Made by a program: the position numbers and the translations under genes
Shown: one piece after another, positions 8,346 through 15,954 of the stretch
How the letters are laid out: every line of letters begins with the position of its first letter
How positions within the stretch are numbered: position 1 is the first letter of the stretch
The notes under the pieces: generated by a model
The model's database searches: none
The model's input: the letters and a program-made list of their open reading frames with translations, nothing else
What the model was told of the DNA's origin: nothing
Assembly (NCBI GenBank): GCA_030656615.1
Contig: JAUSOY010000007.1
Span: 1 to 64,000, forward strand
From: Bacteroidales bacterium
GTDB taxonomy: Bacteria > Bacteroidota > Bacteroidia > Bacteroidales > TTA-H9
Direction of reading: 5' to 3'
Length of the DNA: 64,000 nt

Positions 8346-9692
8346 TTATTCGCGTGTGAATTTAAATTCCATGCCTCCTTGCTTTAAGACAATACCCGGG
8401 CATTTTGTTCCGGGTTTTGTTTCGTCAAAAAGAATAACCACACCGGCAGGAGCAAAATGAAATTCTGTATTACTTATTCCAGTCAGAGGGAAGGCTGGCT
8501 GCCCTGTTCCTTGGGCCATCAATACACCATCGTTCACAGCCATTGTTAGTTTTAAAGGAATTTGTGCAGATGCATAAATGCCATCATATGACTTTAGTAA
8601 CTCTAAATCTACGACTACCGCTTTTTTTGAATAATCGGGGAAATCATATTTTTCGTTGAAATAAATACTCAATACACCAATTAATATATCGTTCATCGCC
8701 ATACTTAGTCCATTGGAAGTAAATGCTACGGTAACTTTTTCGGCGGGAAAGTAGGATACAACTGAACTAAACCCATCGATACCTCCGGTATGTCCGTATG
8801 CCTTTCTATTTCCGAAAGGAAAGCGCATCAAACCTATCCCGAATTTTTCTTTGGCTTCGGTCATCCGATTTAAGGACGAGTCAGAAACAAGCTTTCCATC
8901 AAAAAGTGCTGTCATAAACTGGCACAAATCCTTAGGGGTAGAAACCACTGAACCTGCTCCCACCGGGATACTCATATCAGTTTCTGATTCTAAAATCCAT
9001 GCCTTCCCGTCAAATTTATATGATAAAGCCTCATTGTTTTGTGGATTAATTTTATCGCCACCGGAAGTCCTTGAAAGATCCAAAGACTTGATAATCCTTT
9101 TATTCAACTGCTCATCGTATGTTGAGGATGTTAAATTTTCGATGATAAATGCCAGTAACACGAAATTACTATTCGAATAGCTCACTTTTTCTCCCGGCTT
9201 AAAAACTTCTTCCTGTGCCGTTATTATATCCAGTAACTCTTTCCTTGTTTTCTTCTGTGTCAGGTAATTAAGATATTCCGGATCATCGGTAAAACTTCCA
9301 ATACCACTCGAATGAGTGACTAAATGCCTGATTTGAATCGATTTCGAATTCGTTATCTGAGGAAAAAAATCAGACAATGGTGTTTCCAGTTTTAATAATC
9401 CTTCATCTAATAATTGCATTATCATAACAGAAGTGAACGACTTACTGATCGAACCAATACGAAACCGTGTTTCCGGCGAATTGGCTTTTCGATCACTAAC
9501 AGAAGAGTATCCGATACTTTTTGAATAAACTTCGTTACCATCATGATAAATACAAACCGAGGCCATCGCTTTATCGTTATTCGCGAGAAGTTGAAACAAG
9601 CTGTCGAGTCTGGCAGAATTTAATTGTGGTTGTGCCTTTCCTACAATACTAACAGCCAATAACATAACAACAACAAAAAGAATTTTTTTCAT
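8346..9692 (-). CDS. Exported serine hydrolase, class C beta-lactamase/PBP4* family
   Basis: This 448-residue protein has a Sec signal peptide (MKKILFVVVMLL..., ending GKAQ). It carries the penicillin-binding serine-hydrolase motifs: S-x-x-K in 'GSISKSFTS', Y-x-N in 'KVSYSNSNFVLL', and H-x-G ('GHTGGIDGFSS') in place of KTG. Family members include esterases, D-amino-acid peptidases and true beta-lactamases, so resistance should not be assumed. The C-terminal ~90 residues form a separate beta domain common in Bacteroidota homologues. ATG 9692 is chosen over an upstream frame because it starts the signal peptide cleanly. It converges on the C10 protease gene with a 10-bp gap and no visible terminator. 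Confidence 0.85.
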   Translation of the reverse strand: MKKILFVVVMLLAVSIVGKAQPQLNSARLDSLFQLLANNDKAMASVCIYHDGNEVYSKSIGYSSVSDRKANSPETRFRIGSISKSFTSVMIMQLLDEGLLKLETPLSDFFPQITNSKSIQIRHLVTHSSGIGSFTDDPEYLNYLTQKKTRKELLDIITAQEEVFKPGEKVSYSNSNFVLLAFIIENLTSSTYDEQLNKRIIKSLDLSRTSGGDKINPQNNEALSYKFDGKAWILESETDMSIPVGAGSVVSTPKDLCQFMTALFDGKLVSDSSLNRMTEAKEKFGIGLMRFPFGNRKAYGHTGGIDGFSSVVSYFPAEKVTVAFTSNGLSMAMNDILIGVLSIYFNEKYDFPDYSKKAVVVDLELLKSYDGIYASAQIPLKLTMAVNDGVLMAQGTGQPAFPLTGISNTEFHFAPAGVVILFDETKPGTKCPGIVLKQGGMEFKFTRE

Positions 9693-9792
9693 AAGAAATC
9701 TAATTATTATTAAACGAATCAATCACACGCTTATGACGTTATTAAATTAAAGTGGTTACAATGTAAATAAGAATTCACAAACAATGAAAAAT

Positions 9793-10227
9793 CTATTCCC
9801 TATTAACATTATGTAAAAAGAAGGATCCGAAGTCCGTTTCACTCATTTTGCATTCTTCGATGCGCTTTTTAAGTTTCCAACACGTCATTTGGCGTGTTTG
9901 CGTCATCCTCGACAAAGCGTAAGACGAGATGCCCGGTTCCTGACACACGGTAAACGCCATTCGAAAAGCCTCGATTAAAGGTAATCGACAGCGGTGAAAA
10001 ACCGTATGAGCGGTAACCGATTCTGTTTTTTTACACTTTGTACATCTCCTTGAAAATTTACGACTCCCTTTACAAAAATTGGTATTCCCGCAATGACGGC
10101 ATATAAATCCCGTACGCCATTTCATTTGATCAAGATATGCCATGCAGGCATCCTCTTCAGGAAAAAGCCTGTCAAATTCCATATCTAATCGATCAATAGA
10201 TGTAATTTTTGACATATTTTGTGACAT
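9793..10227 (-). CDS. Orphan IS1595-type transposase zinc-ribbon protein (no DDE domain)
   Basis: This 144-residue protein matches only the N-terminal part of IS1595/ISXO2-type transposases. A leading 'FPEEDACMAYLDQMKW' segment precedes a four-cysteine zinc ribbon ('CRHCG' and 'CTKCKK') and a helix-turn-helix-like 'GISSYALSRMTQTRQMTCWKLK'. The catalytic DDE domain is absent: the frame stops at residue 144 with 'FFLHNVNRE', and nothing resembling the rest follows before the next gene. It may be a decayed element or a DNA-binding domain that is kept. A perfect -7 element (10271-10278) sits 44 bp upstream and suggests it is still expressed. It is divergent from the thioredoxin cluster. Confidence 0.7.
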   Translation of the reverse strand: MSQNMSKITSIDRLDMEFDRLFPEEDACMAYLDQMKWRTGFICRHCGNTNFCKGSRKFSRRCTKCKKTESVTAHTVFHRCRLPLIEAFRMAFTVCQEPGISSYALSRMTQTRQMTCWKLKKRIEECKMSETDFGSFFLHNVNRE

Positions 10228-10270
10228 TTTGGCATAATAACTGCTATTTCCTTAATTGGAATAACTTTTG

Positions 10271-10278
10271 CAAAAGTA
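10271..10278 (-). promoter_or_regulatory. -7 element TACTTTTG for the orphan zinc-ribbon gene
   Basis: Exact TAnnTTTG on the minus strand, with predicted start near 10264 and a leader of about 37 nt. No clear -33 element. Confidence 0.4.
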
Positions 10279-10317
10279 CAAAAAGTGACACTTAAGCGAT
10301 TGATTAAATAAAATTAT

Positions 10318-10325
10318 TAATTTTG
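10318..10325 (+). promoter_or_regulatory. -7 element TAATTTTG for the thioredoxin cluster
   Basis: Exact TAnnTTTG about 30 bp before the start of the lipoprotein thioredoxin. Transcription from about 10332 would exclude the TTG-initiated longer frame (10323). Confidence 0.45.
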
Positions 10326-10355
10326 CAGCATAAAAAACCAATACAAATAATGGGA

Positions 10356-10838
10356 ATGAAAAAAATTCTTGGAATTACGTTACTTCTTTCAGTGATTTTC
10401 GTTGGATGCACATCTGGTGAGTCTAAAAAAAAGGTGGAAGAATCTTCAAAATCGGGATACATTATAACCCCTGATGCTCAAATGTTTAAAGATTTAGTTT
10501 GGGATTATGAAGCATCGCCTAAAGAATGGAAGTTAAAAGGCGATAAACCCGTCGTTATTGATTTCTATGCCGATTGGTGTGCTCCTTGCAGAACTTCGTC
10601 TCCAATTATTGAAGAATTGGCTCGCGAATATGCCGGAAAAGTAATTTTCTATAAAATCGACATCGATAAAAACAAAGCACTTGCAGAAGCATTCGGTATA
10701 CAGACCATCCCAACATTCATGTTTGCACCCATACACGGCACTCCTGAAATGACCGGTGGCATTGCCCCTACTCCGGAAGCAACCCGTAAGATGTTAAAAG
10801 ATAAAATAGAAGAAGTGTGTCTCAATTATCAACTATAA
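10356..10838 (+). CDS. Lipoprotein thioredoxin (CAPC), first of three
   Basis: This is a 160-residue thioredoxin with an SPII signal (MKKILGITLLLSVIFVGC, lipobox FVGC), so it is likely anchored to a membrane facing the periplasm. The thioredoxin core has the active site 'YADWCAPCRTSSPIIEEL' and the cis-proline loop 'IQTIPTFMF'. Before the core lies a 'W-x-Y-E-A-S-P-K-E-W-K-L-K-G' lead-in that also precedes the core in the next two genes. Expected role: thiol-disulfide exchange in the periplasm. An ATG six bases upstream (10350) is an alternative start. The gene heads a three-gene same-strand run. Confidence 0.85.
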   Translation: MKKILGITLLLSVIFVGCTSGESKKKVEESSKSGYIITPDAQMFKDLVWDYEASPKEWKLKGDKPVVIDFYADWCAPCRTSSPIIEELAREYAGKVIFYKIDIDKNKALAEAFGIQTIPTFMFAPIHGTPEMTGGIAPTPEATRKMLKDKIEEVCLNYQL

Positions 10839-10843
10839 AACAA

Positions 10844-11311
10844 ATGAGAAAAATCATTCCATCCATCCTGCTATTATCGGCTATAATCATATCCCCTGTA
10901 ATCATCAGGGCTCAGGTATCAGCCGGAGAAGCCCCTGGCAAAGTTGTTTACCTGACTTCCGAAGAATTCAAATCGAAAGTTTTTAACTGGGAAAAAAATC
11001 CTAAAACCTGGGTATTTGAAGGAAAAACACCCTGTGTGGTCGATTTTTATGCTGATTGGTGTAAACCATGCAAAATGATTGCCCCCATCATGGAAGAACT
11101 TGCTGCCAAATATAAAGGCAAAGTAACTATTTACAAAGTAAATACCGACAAAGAAAAAGCAGTAGCCAGTGCTTTTGGCATCCGTAGCATTCCCTCTGTT
11201 CTTTTTTGCCCGAAAACGGGCGACCCACAAATGAGCACGGGTGCATTAACAAAGGAAAACTATGAGCAGGTTATTGACGAAAAATTGCTCGGAAAGAAAA
11301 AATCGAATTAA
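10844..11311 (+). CDS. Exported thioredoxin (CKPC), second of three
   Basis: This 155-residue thioredoxin has a cleavable Sec signal (MRKIIPSILLLSA..., ending IIRAQ). The active site is 'YADWCKPCKMIAPIMEEL' and the cis-proline loop is 'IRSIPSVLF'. It starts 5 bp after the stop of the lipoprotein thioredoxin, so translation is probably coupled. The 'NWEKNPKTWVFEGK' lead-in before the core repeats that of its neighbours, which points to local duplication. The likely role is a soluble periplasmic thiol oxidoreductase. The GTG-initiated longer frame overlaps the upstream gene and is not used. Confidence 0.85.
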   Translation: MRKIIPSILLLSAIIISPVIIRAQVSAGEAPGKVVYLTSEEFKSKVFNWEKNPKTWVFEGKTPCVVDFYADWCKPCKMIAPIMEELAAKYKGKVTIYKVNTDKEKAVASAFGIRSIPSVLFCPKTGDPQMSTGALTKENYEQVIDEKLLGKKKSN

Positions 11312-11329
11312 TAATAAAAATTATATATC

Positions 11330-11698
11330 ATGGAACATTTAACGAAAGAAACCTTTTTAGAAAAAGTATTCAATTTTGAAAAAAACGCCGAATGGAAATT
11401 TGAAGGCGAACTCCCTTGTCTGATCGACTTTTATGCCGACTGGTGTGGCCCTTGTAAAATGGTGGCTCCCATTCTCGAAGAACTCTCAAAAGAGTACGAT
11501 GGAAAAATCAACATTTATAAAGTTGATACAGAAGCGGAGCAAGAACTTTCAGCGGCATTTGGCATCAGAAGTATTCCTTCCCTGCTTTTCGTCCCAATGA
11601 ATTCACAACCACAGATGGCTCAGGGTGCCCTTCCAAAGGATGCTATGAAACAGGCTATCAATGATGTTTTACTTGCTGACGCAACTGCCAAAGCATAA
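11330..11698 (+). CDS. trxA: Cytoplasmic thioredoxin (CGPC), third of three
   Basis: This 122-residue protein has no signal peptide and carries the canonical thioredoxin active site 'DWCGPCKMVAPILEEL' and cis-proline loop 'IRSIPSLLF'. It lies 18 bp after the exported thioredoxin and shares the same N-terminal lead-in ('VFNFEKNAEWKFEGE'). It should reduce cytosolic disulfides with thioredoxin reductase, which is not in this window, and might feed electrons outward if a DsbD-like partner exists elsewhere. A strong terminator follows and ends the transcription unit. Confidence 0.88.
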   Translation: MEHLTKETFLEKVFNFEKNAEWKFEGELPCLIDFYADWCGPCKMVAPILEELSKEYDGKINIYKVDTEAEQELSAAFGIRSIPSLLFVPMNSQPQMAQGALPKDAMKQAINDVLLADATAKA

Positions 11699-11729
11699 AA
11701 ATCACTAATCTCATCATACTTCAACACCC

Positions 11730-11758
11730 AGAGGTGCATTTTTGCACCTCTTTTTTTA
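11730..11758 (+). terminator. Rho-independent terminator after the thioredoxin cluster
   Basis: Perfect 8-bp stem GAGGTGCA/TGCACCTC (11731-11738 and 11743-11750), TTTT loop, followed by seven T. Confidence 0.92.
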
Positions 11759-11765
11759 TGTTTTT

Positions 11766-11796
11766 TTCGCTTATTCGATGGCTCTGCGTATTTTTG
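11766..11796 (+). promoter_or_regulatory. Promoter for the WbqC-like gene
   Basis: -33-like TTCG (11766-11769), 19-bp spacer, exact -7 TATTTTTG (11789-11796). It lies just after the terminator and inside the longer open frame, which rules out the ATG-like start at 11734. Confidence 0.55.
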
Positions 11797-11817
11797 TGGA
11801 TATCAATACAAAAGGTT

Positions 11818-12471
11818 TTGAATAAAATTCTTTTATCTACGGCCTATTTCCCTCCGCTTGACTATTTTGCTACCATATTGTCAGCGGATGAAATAACCAT
11901 TGAAAAGCACGAAACGTATTTTAAGCAATCGTACCGTAACCGATGCCATATTGCTACTGCATCAGGAATGCAAGTACTAAGCATCCCTGTTATTAAAACC
12001 GATGGAAACAATACAAAAATTACCGGTATTGCACCCTCTAAAATCGAAAATTGGCAAAGAGTCCATTGGAAAACCATCGAATCGGCATACAGTAAAACCG
12101 CATATTTCATTCATTACTGCGATGAATTAGAGGAAATATTATTCAGACCTTATCCCGGACTTCTCGAATTAAACGATACAATTCTTAAAAAACTATTGAA
12201 ATTTCTCAGGATCGATAAACCCATCTTCCATTCATCGGATTTCGAAAAACAACCTTCAGGCTTTATTGATTTGCGAATGCGTATTCATCCAAAAAAAGAC
12301 ATGCTACTTCCTAAGCATCAGTACAAAACATACTTCCAGGCATTTTCACCAAAATATGAGTTTATCCCCAATCTCAGCATATTGGATTTACTATTCGCAG
12401 AAGGTCCGCATGCAGTAACGTATTTGCAAAATATGGCCAGTGAAATTCGTGAAAATCGCCTCATTGAATAA
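11818..12471 (+). CDS. WbqC family protein (TTG start)
   Basis: This is a WbqC-like protein of 217 residues. 'LLSTAYFPPLDYFATIL' opens the family domain. 'NRCHIATASGMQVLSIPV', 'WQRVHWKTIESAYSKTAYFIHY' and the late 'LSILDLLFAEGP' are diagnostic. WbqC proteins occur in O-antigen and surface-polysaccharide contexts, but their reaction is not established. No sugar-biosynthesis genes flank it here. The open frame runs back to 11734, but that part includes the thioredoxin terminator and the gene's own promoter. TTG 11818, preceded by AAAAGG, is the best start after the predicted transcription start, and it matches the usual family length. Confidence 0.8.
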   Translation: MNKILLSTAYFPPLDYFATILSADEITIEKHETYFKQSYRNRCHIATASGMQVLSIPVIKTDGNNTKITGIAPSKIENWQRVHWKTIESAYSKTAYFIHYCDELEEILFRPYPGLLELNDTILKKLLKFLRIDKPIFHSSDFEKQPSGFIDLRMRIHPKKDMLLPKHQYKTYFQAFSPKYEFIPNLSILDLLFAEGPHAVTYLQNMASEIRENRLIE

Positions 12472-12537
12472 GTTTCGGCCAGACTGCCAAGATTACAGAA
12501 AAATATTATTGATGCGAATTAGTCATAGATAAGTCAC

Positions 12538-14607
12538 TTATCCGGGGTACTCAACTCTCATATGATTTATCGAGATAATTTCCTTTTTCAGAATGGAACG
12601 GGCCTGTGTCAATTCTCTTAGTGTAATTGAAGCCTGATCGAATTGATGATCAGATAGTTGCTCGTCAATTATTTTATCCACCAAGGTATTAACAGTGTTT
12701 GGGTCCAAACTTTTAAGGCTTCGGGATGCGGCTTCAACGGAATCGGTAAGCATCAGTATGCAAGTTTCTTTTGAAAAAGGCCTCGGACCACTGTACCTGA
12801 AAAGATTCGTGTCCTGCTCATCCACAGGTGTATCTGTCTTATAGCGGGCATAAAAATATCCGGTGAGTCGAGTCCCATGGTGGGTGCGGATAAAATCGAT
12901 CACCTGCTCGGGAATTTTAGCTTTTCGGGCTCGCCTGACTCCTCGCTCAACATGAGAAATTATAATTGCTGCACTTTCTTCAGGTCCCAAATCTTCATGC
13001 GCTGATGTTTCACGGGTTTGGTTCTCGACAAAATAAGCTGGCAGTTCCATTTTGCCAATATCGTGATACATAGCACCCGCCTTAACCAGTAAAGGATTCC
13101 CACCAATTTCACGAACGACCGCTTCTGCTAATGTTGCAACCTGATGTGAATGATGAAAGGACCCGGGAGCGCGGGCAGCAAATTCGCGTAATAACTTATT
13201 GTTGGTATTGCACAAATCGAGAAGGGTAACATCGGTGACCAATCCAAAGGTTTTTTCAAAAAGAAAAATGAAAGGCGACGCCAGCAGAATAAGTATCGCA
13301 CTGCCTGCAAACATCAGCAATGTATTAAGTTTTAACCCTTCCAGACCTCCTTCATGAATCAAATACATTCCAATATAGACTATGGTATATGAGATAAAAA
13401 CAAATAGACTGGTTATTACTAACTGATCCTTTCGTTCGAAGTTTACAATAGTAAATATGGTAATAATGCCAGCAATGAGTTGAAGAAATACAAATTCGAA
13501 ACTATTTGGCACCAGAAAACCAACCAGAATAATCGTAATGATATGAACGTACAACGACACCCGGGTATCAAAAAAAACGCGCATCATAACAGGAACCAAA
13601 CATACAGGAACAAGATATAAAAACGCAGGTTGTATGCGTATAACCAGACTGGTTATCGAAATAACCAGTGTAATTACTAATAGAATAAGTGATAGTTTTC
13701 GATGATTATAAAATATTTTCCGACGAAAAAAGTAAAGAAAGAAGGCTAAAACAATCATTGCCAGGGCCACGAGAAGAATCTGTCCGGCCAGAATTGCGAG
13801 AAATTTCTGAGATGAACCCAAACGATTAGTAAATTCGGACTTCAACGATTCAAGCATCTGAAATTTTTCCAAAGTAATAAGCTCGCCACGGGAAATAATT
13901 TTTTCACCTTCCTGTACCATTCCTCTGGTAGATGAAAGAGACTCAAGTATATCAACCGTAGCTTGTTTACTCATCGATTCATTGTAGCGAACGGTCTGAA
14001 CAAGACTCTCCTGCAATAACGATAATGCCTGACGTTGCATACCTGCCGACATATTTCCGGTTTGAGAACGAATATATTCATTGGCCGTATGTATTGTGAA
14101 AAAAGAAGATAAGCGTCTTTCCTGGGCAATATTATTTCGTATTGCAAATAAGACAAATGATGCCGGTTTGGTTTCTATCACCGGATTCATTTCTAAAATT
14201 CCCCTGGATGTGAGAGAGTCATAAACCGACATGATTTTACGATAAGTGACGGCATCAGAAGCAGGAACGGCAGTATCAGCTGGTAAAATCTGAAGAAAAC
14301 TAAGTACCTTGGTTCTCAACATTTGTCTTCTGGCCTGTGTTAGTTTTTGATCAAAAACAAAATACGGATGCGAACGCTCGAGTAGCAGCGTTTTTTCCGC
14401 CTCGTATTCATCGGCCGTTTTTAAAATTGCAAAATCAAAGGGAGCCACCAATACATCGTGCATCCATGGTTTACCCTTACGAAATTCGTATTTAAATTTT
14501 CCTTCCCTGGGAAACAGGGCCACAATAACAGAAGCACTTAACAAAAATAACAGCACCCGACTGACCGATGGCAGATAGGAAGCATACGACTCTTTAAACA
14601 GCCTCAT
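12538..14607 (-). CDS. 7TM-HD phosphohydrolase (PgpH-like, probable c-di-AMP phosphodiesterase)
   Basis: This 689-residue protein has the 7TMR-HDED/7TM_HD/HD layout. An N-terminal membrane segment precedes a large extracytoplasmic domain (about 50-270). About seven membrane helices follow (about 280-460, including 'FLAILAGQILLVALAMIVLA'). A cytoplasmic HD domain completes it ('HHSHQVATLAEAVVREIG', 'AMYHDIGKMELPAYF', 'HHGTRLTGYFY', 'DSVEAASRSL'). The metal-binding H...HD...D set is intact. The closest characterised relative is PgpH of Listeria, which hydrolyses cyclic di-AMP; that function is inferred here. ATG 14607 is chosen because upstream residues are not conserved in character. Confidence 0.87.
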   Translation of the reverse strand: MRLFKESYASYLPSVSRVLLFLLSASVIVALFPREGKFKYEFRKGKPWMHDVLVAPFDFAILKTADEYEAEKTLLLERSHPYFVFDQKLTQARRQMLRTKVLSFLQILPADTAVPASDAVTYRKIMSVYDSLTSRGILEMNPVIETKPASFVLFAIRNNIAQERRLSSFFTIHTANEYIRSQTGNMSAGMQRQALSLLQESLVQTVRYNESMSKQATVDILESLSSTRGMVQEGEKIISRGELITLEKFQMLESLKSEFTNRLGSSQKFLAILAGQILLVALAMIVLAFFLYFFRRKIFYNHRKLSLILLVITLVISITSLVIRIQPAFLYLVPVCLVPVMMRVFFDTRVSLYVHIITIILVGFLVPNSFEFVFLQLIAGIITIFTIVNFERKDQLVITSLFVFISYTIVYIGMYLIHEGGLEGLKLNTLLMFAGSAILILLASPFIFLFEKTFGLVTDVTLLDLCNTNNKLLREFAARAPGSFHHSHQVATLAEAVVREIGGNPLLVKAGAMYHDIGKMELPAYFVENQTRETSAHEDLGPEESAAIIISHVERGVRRARKAKIPEQVIDFIRTHHGTRLTGYFYARYKTDTPVDEQDTNLFRYSGPRPFSKETCILMLTDSVEAASRSLKSLDPNTVNTLVDKIIDEQLSDHQFDQASITLRELTQARSILKKEIISINHMRVEYPG

Positions 14608-14780
14608 TCGAATAATTTTGCTACTAAAATACAGAGAAATGATGAGAATTTGAAAACCATGCATTTCTGAGTAATGGCGATATGATATTAGAAATCAATA
14701 AAACGGATTGCCCGTATCATCATACTCTTCCTGATTCAAACAAATAATACCTAAGAAAAAAATATTTCCATTAAAGGCAC

Positions 14781-14810
14781 AAAAAAAAACCCGCTTCAGG
14801 GAAACGGGTT
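14781..14810 (-). terminator. Rho-independent terminator of the 56-aa protein gene
   Basis: On the minus strand the stem AACCCG/CGGGTT (14805-14810 and 14788-14793) is followed by a run of nine T (14781-14789). Confidence 0.75.
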
Positions 14811-14834
14811 GTAATTAAAAAAAATTATCCATCA

Positions 14835-15005
14835 TTAATTAAGACAGAGGAATAAATCGCCGTTTGTTCGGGTTTTCTTTACCTCAAGAGCTCTTGAATA
14901 ATCCATCAGAAAACGGATACTCATTTCTGAGGGTATTCTTAGTGCGGTGTAATTAATACTCAGCCTTTCATAAGGCTCTACTTCAAGTGTAAAGTTTTTT
15001 TTCAT
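14835..15005 (-). CDS. Small 56-residue protein of unknown function
   Basis: The ORF has its own -7 element (15045-15052) and terminator (14781-14810), which argues that it is a real gene. The protein begins MKKNFTLEVEPYERLSINYT and ends 'NGDLFLCLN'. It has no signal peptide or membrane segment, and its alternating hydrophobic pattern suggests a small alpha/beta fold. I do not recognise a family. ATG 15005 is used because the upstream ATG at 15029 would leave a leader of only about 9 nt. It lies between a phosphodiesterase and an ECF-like sigma factor on the same strand but in its own transcription unit. Confidence 0.55.
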   Translation of the reverse strand: MKKNFTLEVEPYERLSINYTALRIPSEMSIRFLMDYSRALEVKKTRTNGDLFLCLN

Positions 15006-15044
15006 CCAGTAGTTTTGGTTAATGCTCATTTTGATAAAATAACG

Positions 15045-15052
15045 CAAACGTA
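15045..15052 (-). promoter_or_regulatory. -7 element TACGTTTG for the 56-aa protein gene
   Basis: Exact TAnnTTTG on the minus strand, with predicted transcription start near 15038. It decides the start codon at 15005 rather than 15029. Confidence 0.5.
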
Positions 15053-15074
15053 TCCTCAATATTTCACAAGGCAT

Positions 15075-15100
15075 AAAAAAAACTGTCGTAACGACAGTTT
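15075..15100 (-). terminator. Rho-independent terminator of the sigma factor gene
   Basis: Near-perfect palindrome AAACTGTCGT/ACGACAGTTT (15080-15089 and 15091-15100), followed on the minus strand by a T run (15075-15080). Confidence 0.85.
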
Positions 15101-15124
15101 CTCTATTAATCAATCATGCAATTA

Positions 15125-15709
15125 TCACTGAGTAAGAATTACTTCCTTTTCTTGTATCAGTTTTCGGAGATTTATAAGGGCATACCGCATACGTCCCAAT
15201 GCTGTATTAATGCTGACATCGGTCACTTCTGCAATATCTTTAAAACTCATATTGGAATAATGACGCATAACCAGTACTTCTTTTTGCTCATCGGGCAGGT
15301 AATCAATAAGTTTGCGCACATCCCTGTGAATTTGATCCGTTATTATCCTGTCCTCAACAGTCTTTTCAAGCAGGTTTAATGTTTCGAAAATATCGAAATC
15401 ATCGCTGTTTGGAACCACTGGAAAACGTTTTTGTTTTCTATAAAAATCAATGATAAGATTATGGGCTATCCGCATAGCCCAATGGATAAACTTACCTTCC
15501 TCCTTATAATTTCCGGAGCGAAAAGTGTTAATAATTTTCATAAAGGTATCCTGAAACAGATCCTCAGCAAGCGGTTTATCCTTGACAACGGTCAGGATGT
15601 AAGAGAAAATTCTGCTTTTATGCCTGTTAATCAAATCCTCAAGACTGCTCTGGCAACCCTGTAGGTAAAGACTAATCAGCTCCTGGTCACTAACAACGTA
15701 GTTATTCAT
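15125..15709 (-). CDS. ECF-like RNA polymerase sigma-70 factor
   Basis: This 194-residue sigma factor has regions 2 and 4 only. Region 2 has 'AEDLFQDTFMKIINTF' and 'HWAMRIAHNLIIDFYRKQKR'. Region 4 has 'LPDEQKEVLVMRHYSNMSFK' followed by the helix-turn-helix 'IAEVTDVSINTALGRMRYAL'. It should direct RNA polymerase to a dedicated regulon; no anti-sigma factor is adjacent. It has its own promoter and terminator. A clear SD-like GGGAGG precedes the ATG. Confidence 0.88.
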   Translation of the reverse strand: MNNYVVSDQELISLYLQGCQSSLEDLINRHKSRIFSYILTVVKDKPLAEDLFQDTFMKIINTFRSGNYKEEGKFIHWAMRIAHNLIIDFYRKQKRFPVVPNSDDFDIFETLNLLEKTVEDRIITDQIHRDVRKLIDYLPDEQKEVLVMRHYSNMSFKDIAEVTDVSINTALGRMRYALINLRKLIQEKEVILTQ

Positions 15710-15795
15710 TGAGCCTCCCTATTTTAATGATGTCAAATTAGGGTACAGATTAGTCGATAGGCAATTTTTTAGTTATTGAAACGTGATTCTTCATG

Positions 15796-15826
15796 CAAAT
15801 ATACTAAACGATTTCATCTTTGCAAC
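15796..15826 (-). promoter_or_regulatory. Promoter of the sigma factor gene, flanked by an inverted repeat
   Basis: Minus-strand -33 GTTG (15823-15826), 19-bp spacer, -7 TATATTTG (15796-15803). An 8-bp inverted repeat ATGCAAAT/ATTTGCAT (15793-15800 and 15827-15834) brackets the promoter, with one arm on the -7 element. This is a possible operator. Confidence 0.55.
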
Positions 15827-15927
15827 ATTTGCATTAAAAATTTTATCTTCTATTAATAAACACCATAATATGTGAAAGGTTGCCTGCCGATAATAAAATC
15901 TCATGAGCATAAACCAATCAATTGCTT

Positions 15928-15935
15928 TACTTTTG
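15928..15935 (+). promoter_or_regulatory. -7 element TACTTTTG for uvrA
   Basis: Exact TAnnTTTG, 27 bp before the uvrA ATG at 15955. It excludes the longer frame starting at 15922. No SOS (LexA-type) box was recognised nearby. Confidence 0.45.
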
Positions 15936-15954
15936 CCGTATAATCACAAAAATA

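Noticed and set aside
8346..9692. Beta-lactam resistance gene
   Set aside because: The SxxK/YxN/HxG set is shared by many esterases and peptidases of this family, and the third motif is not KTG.
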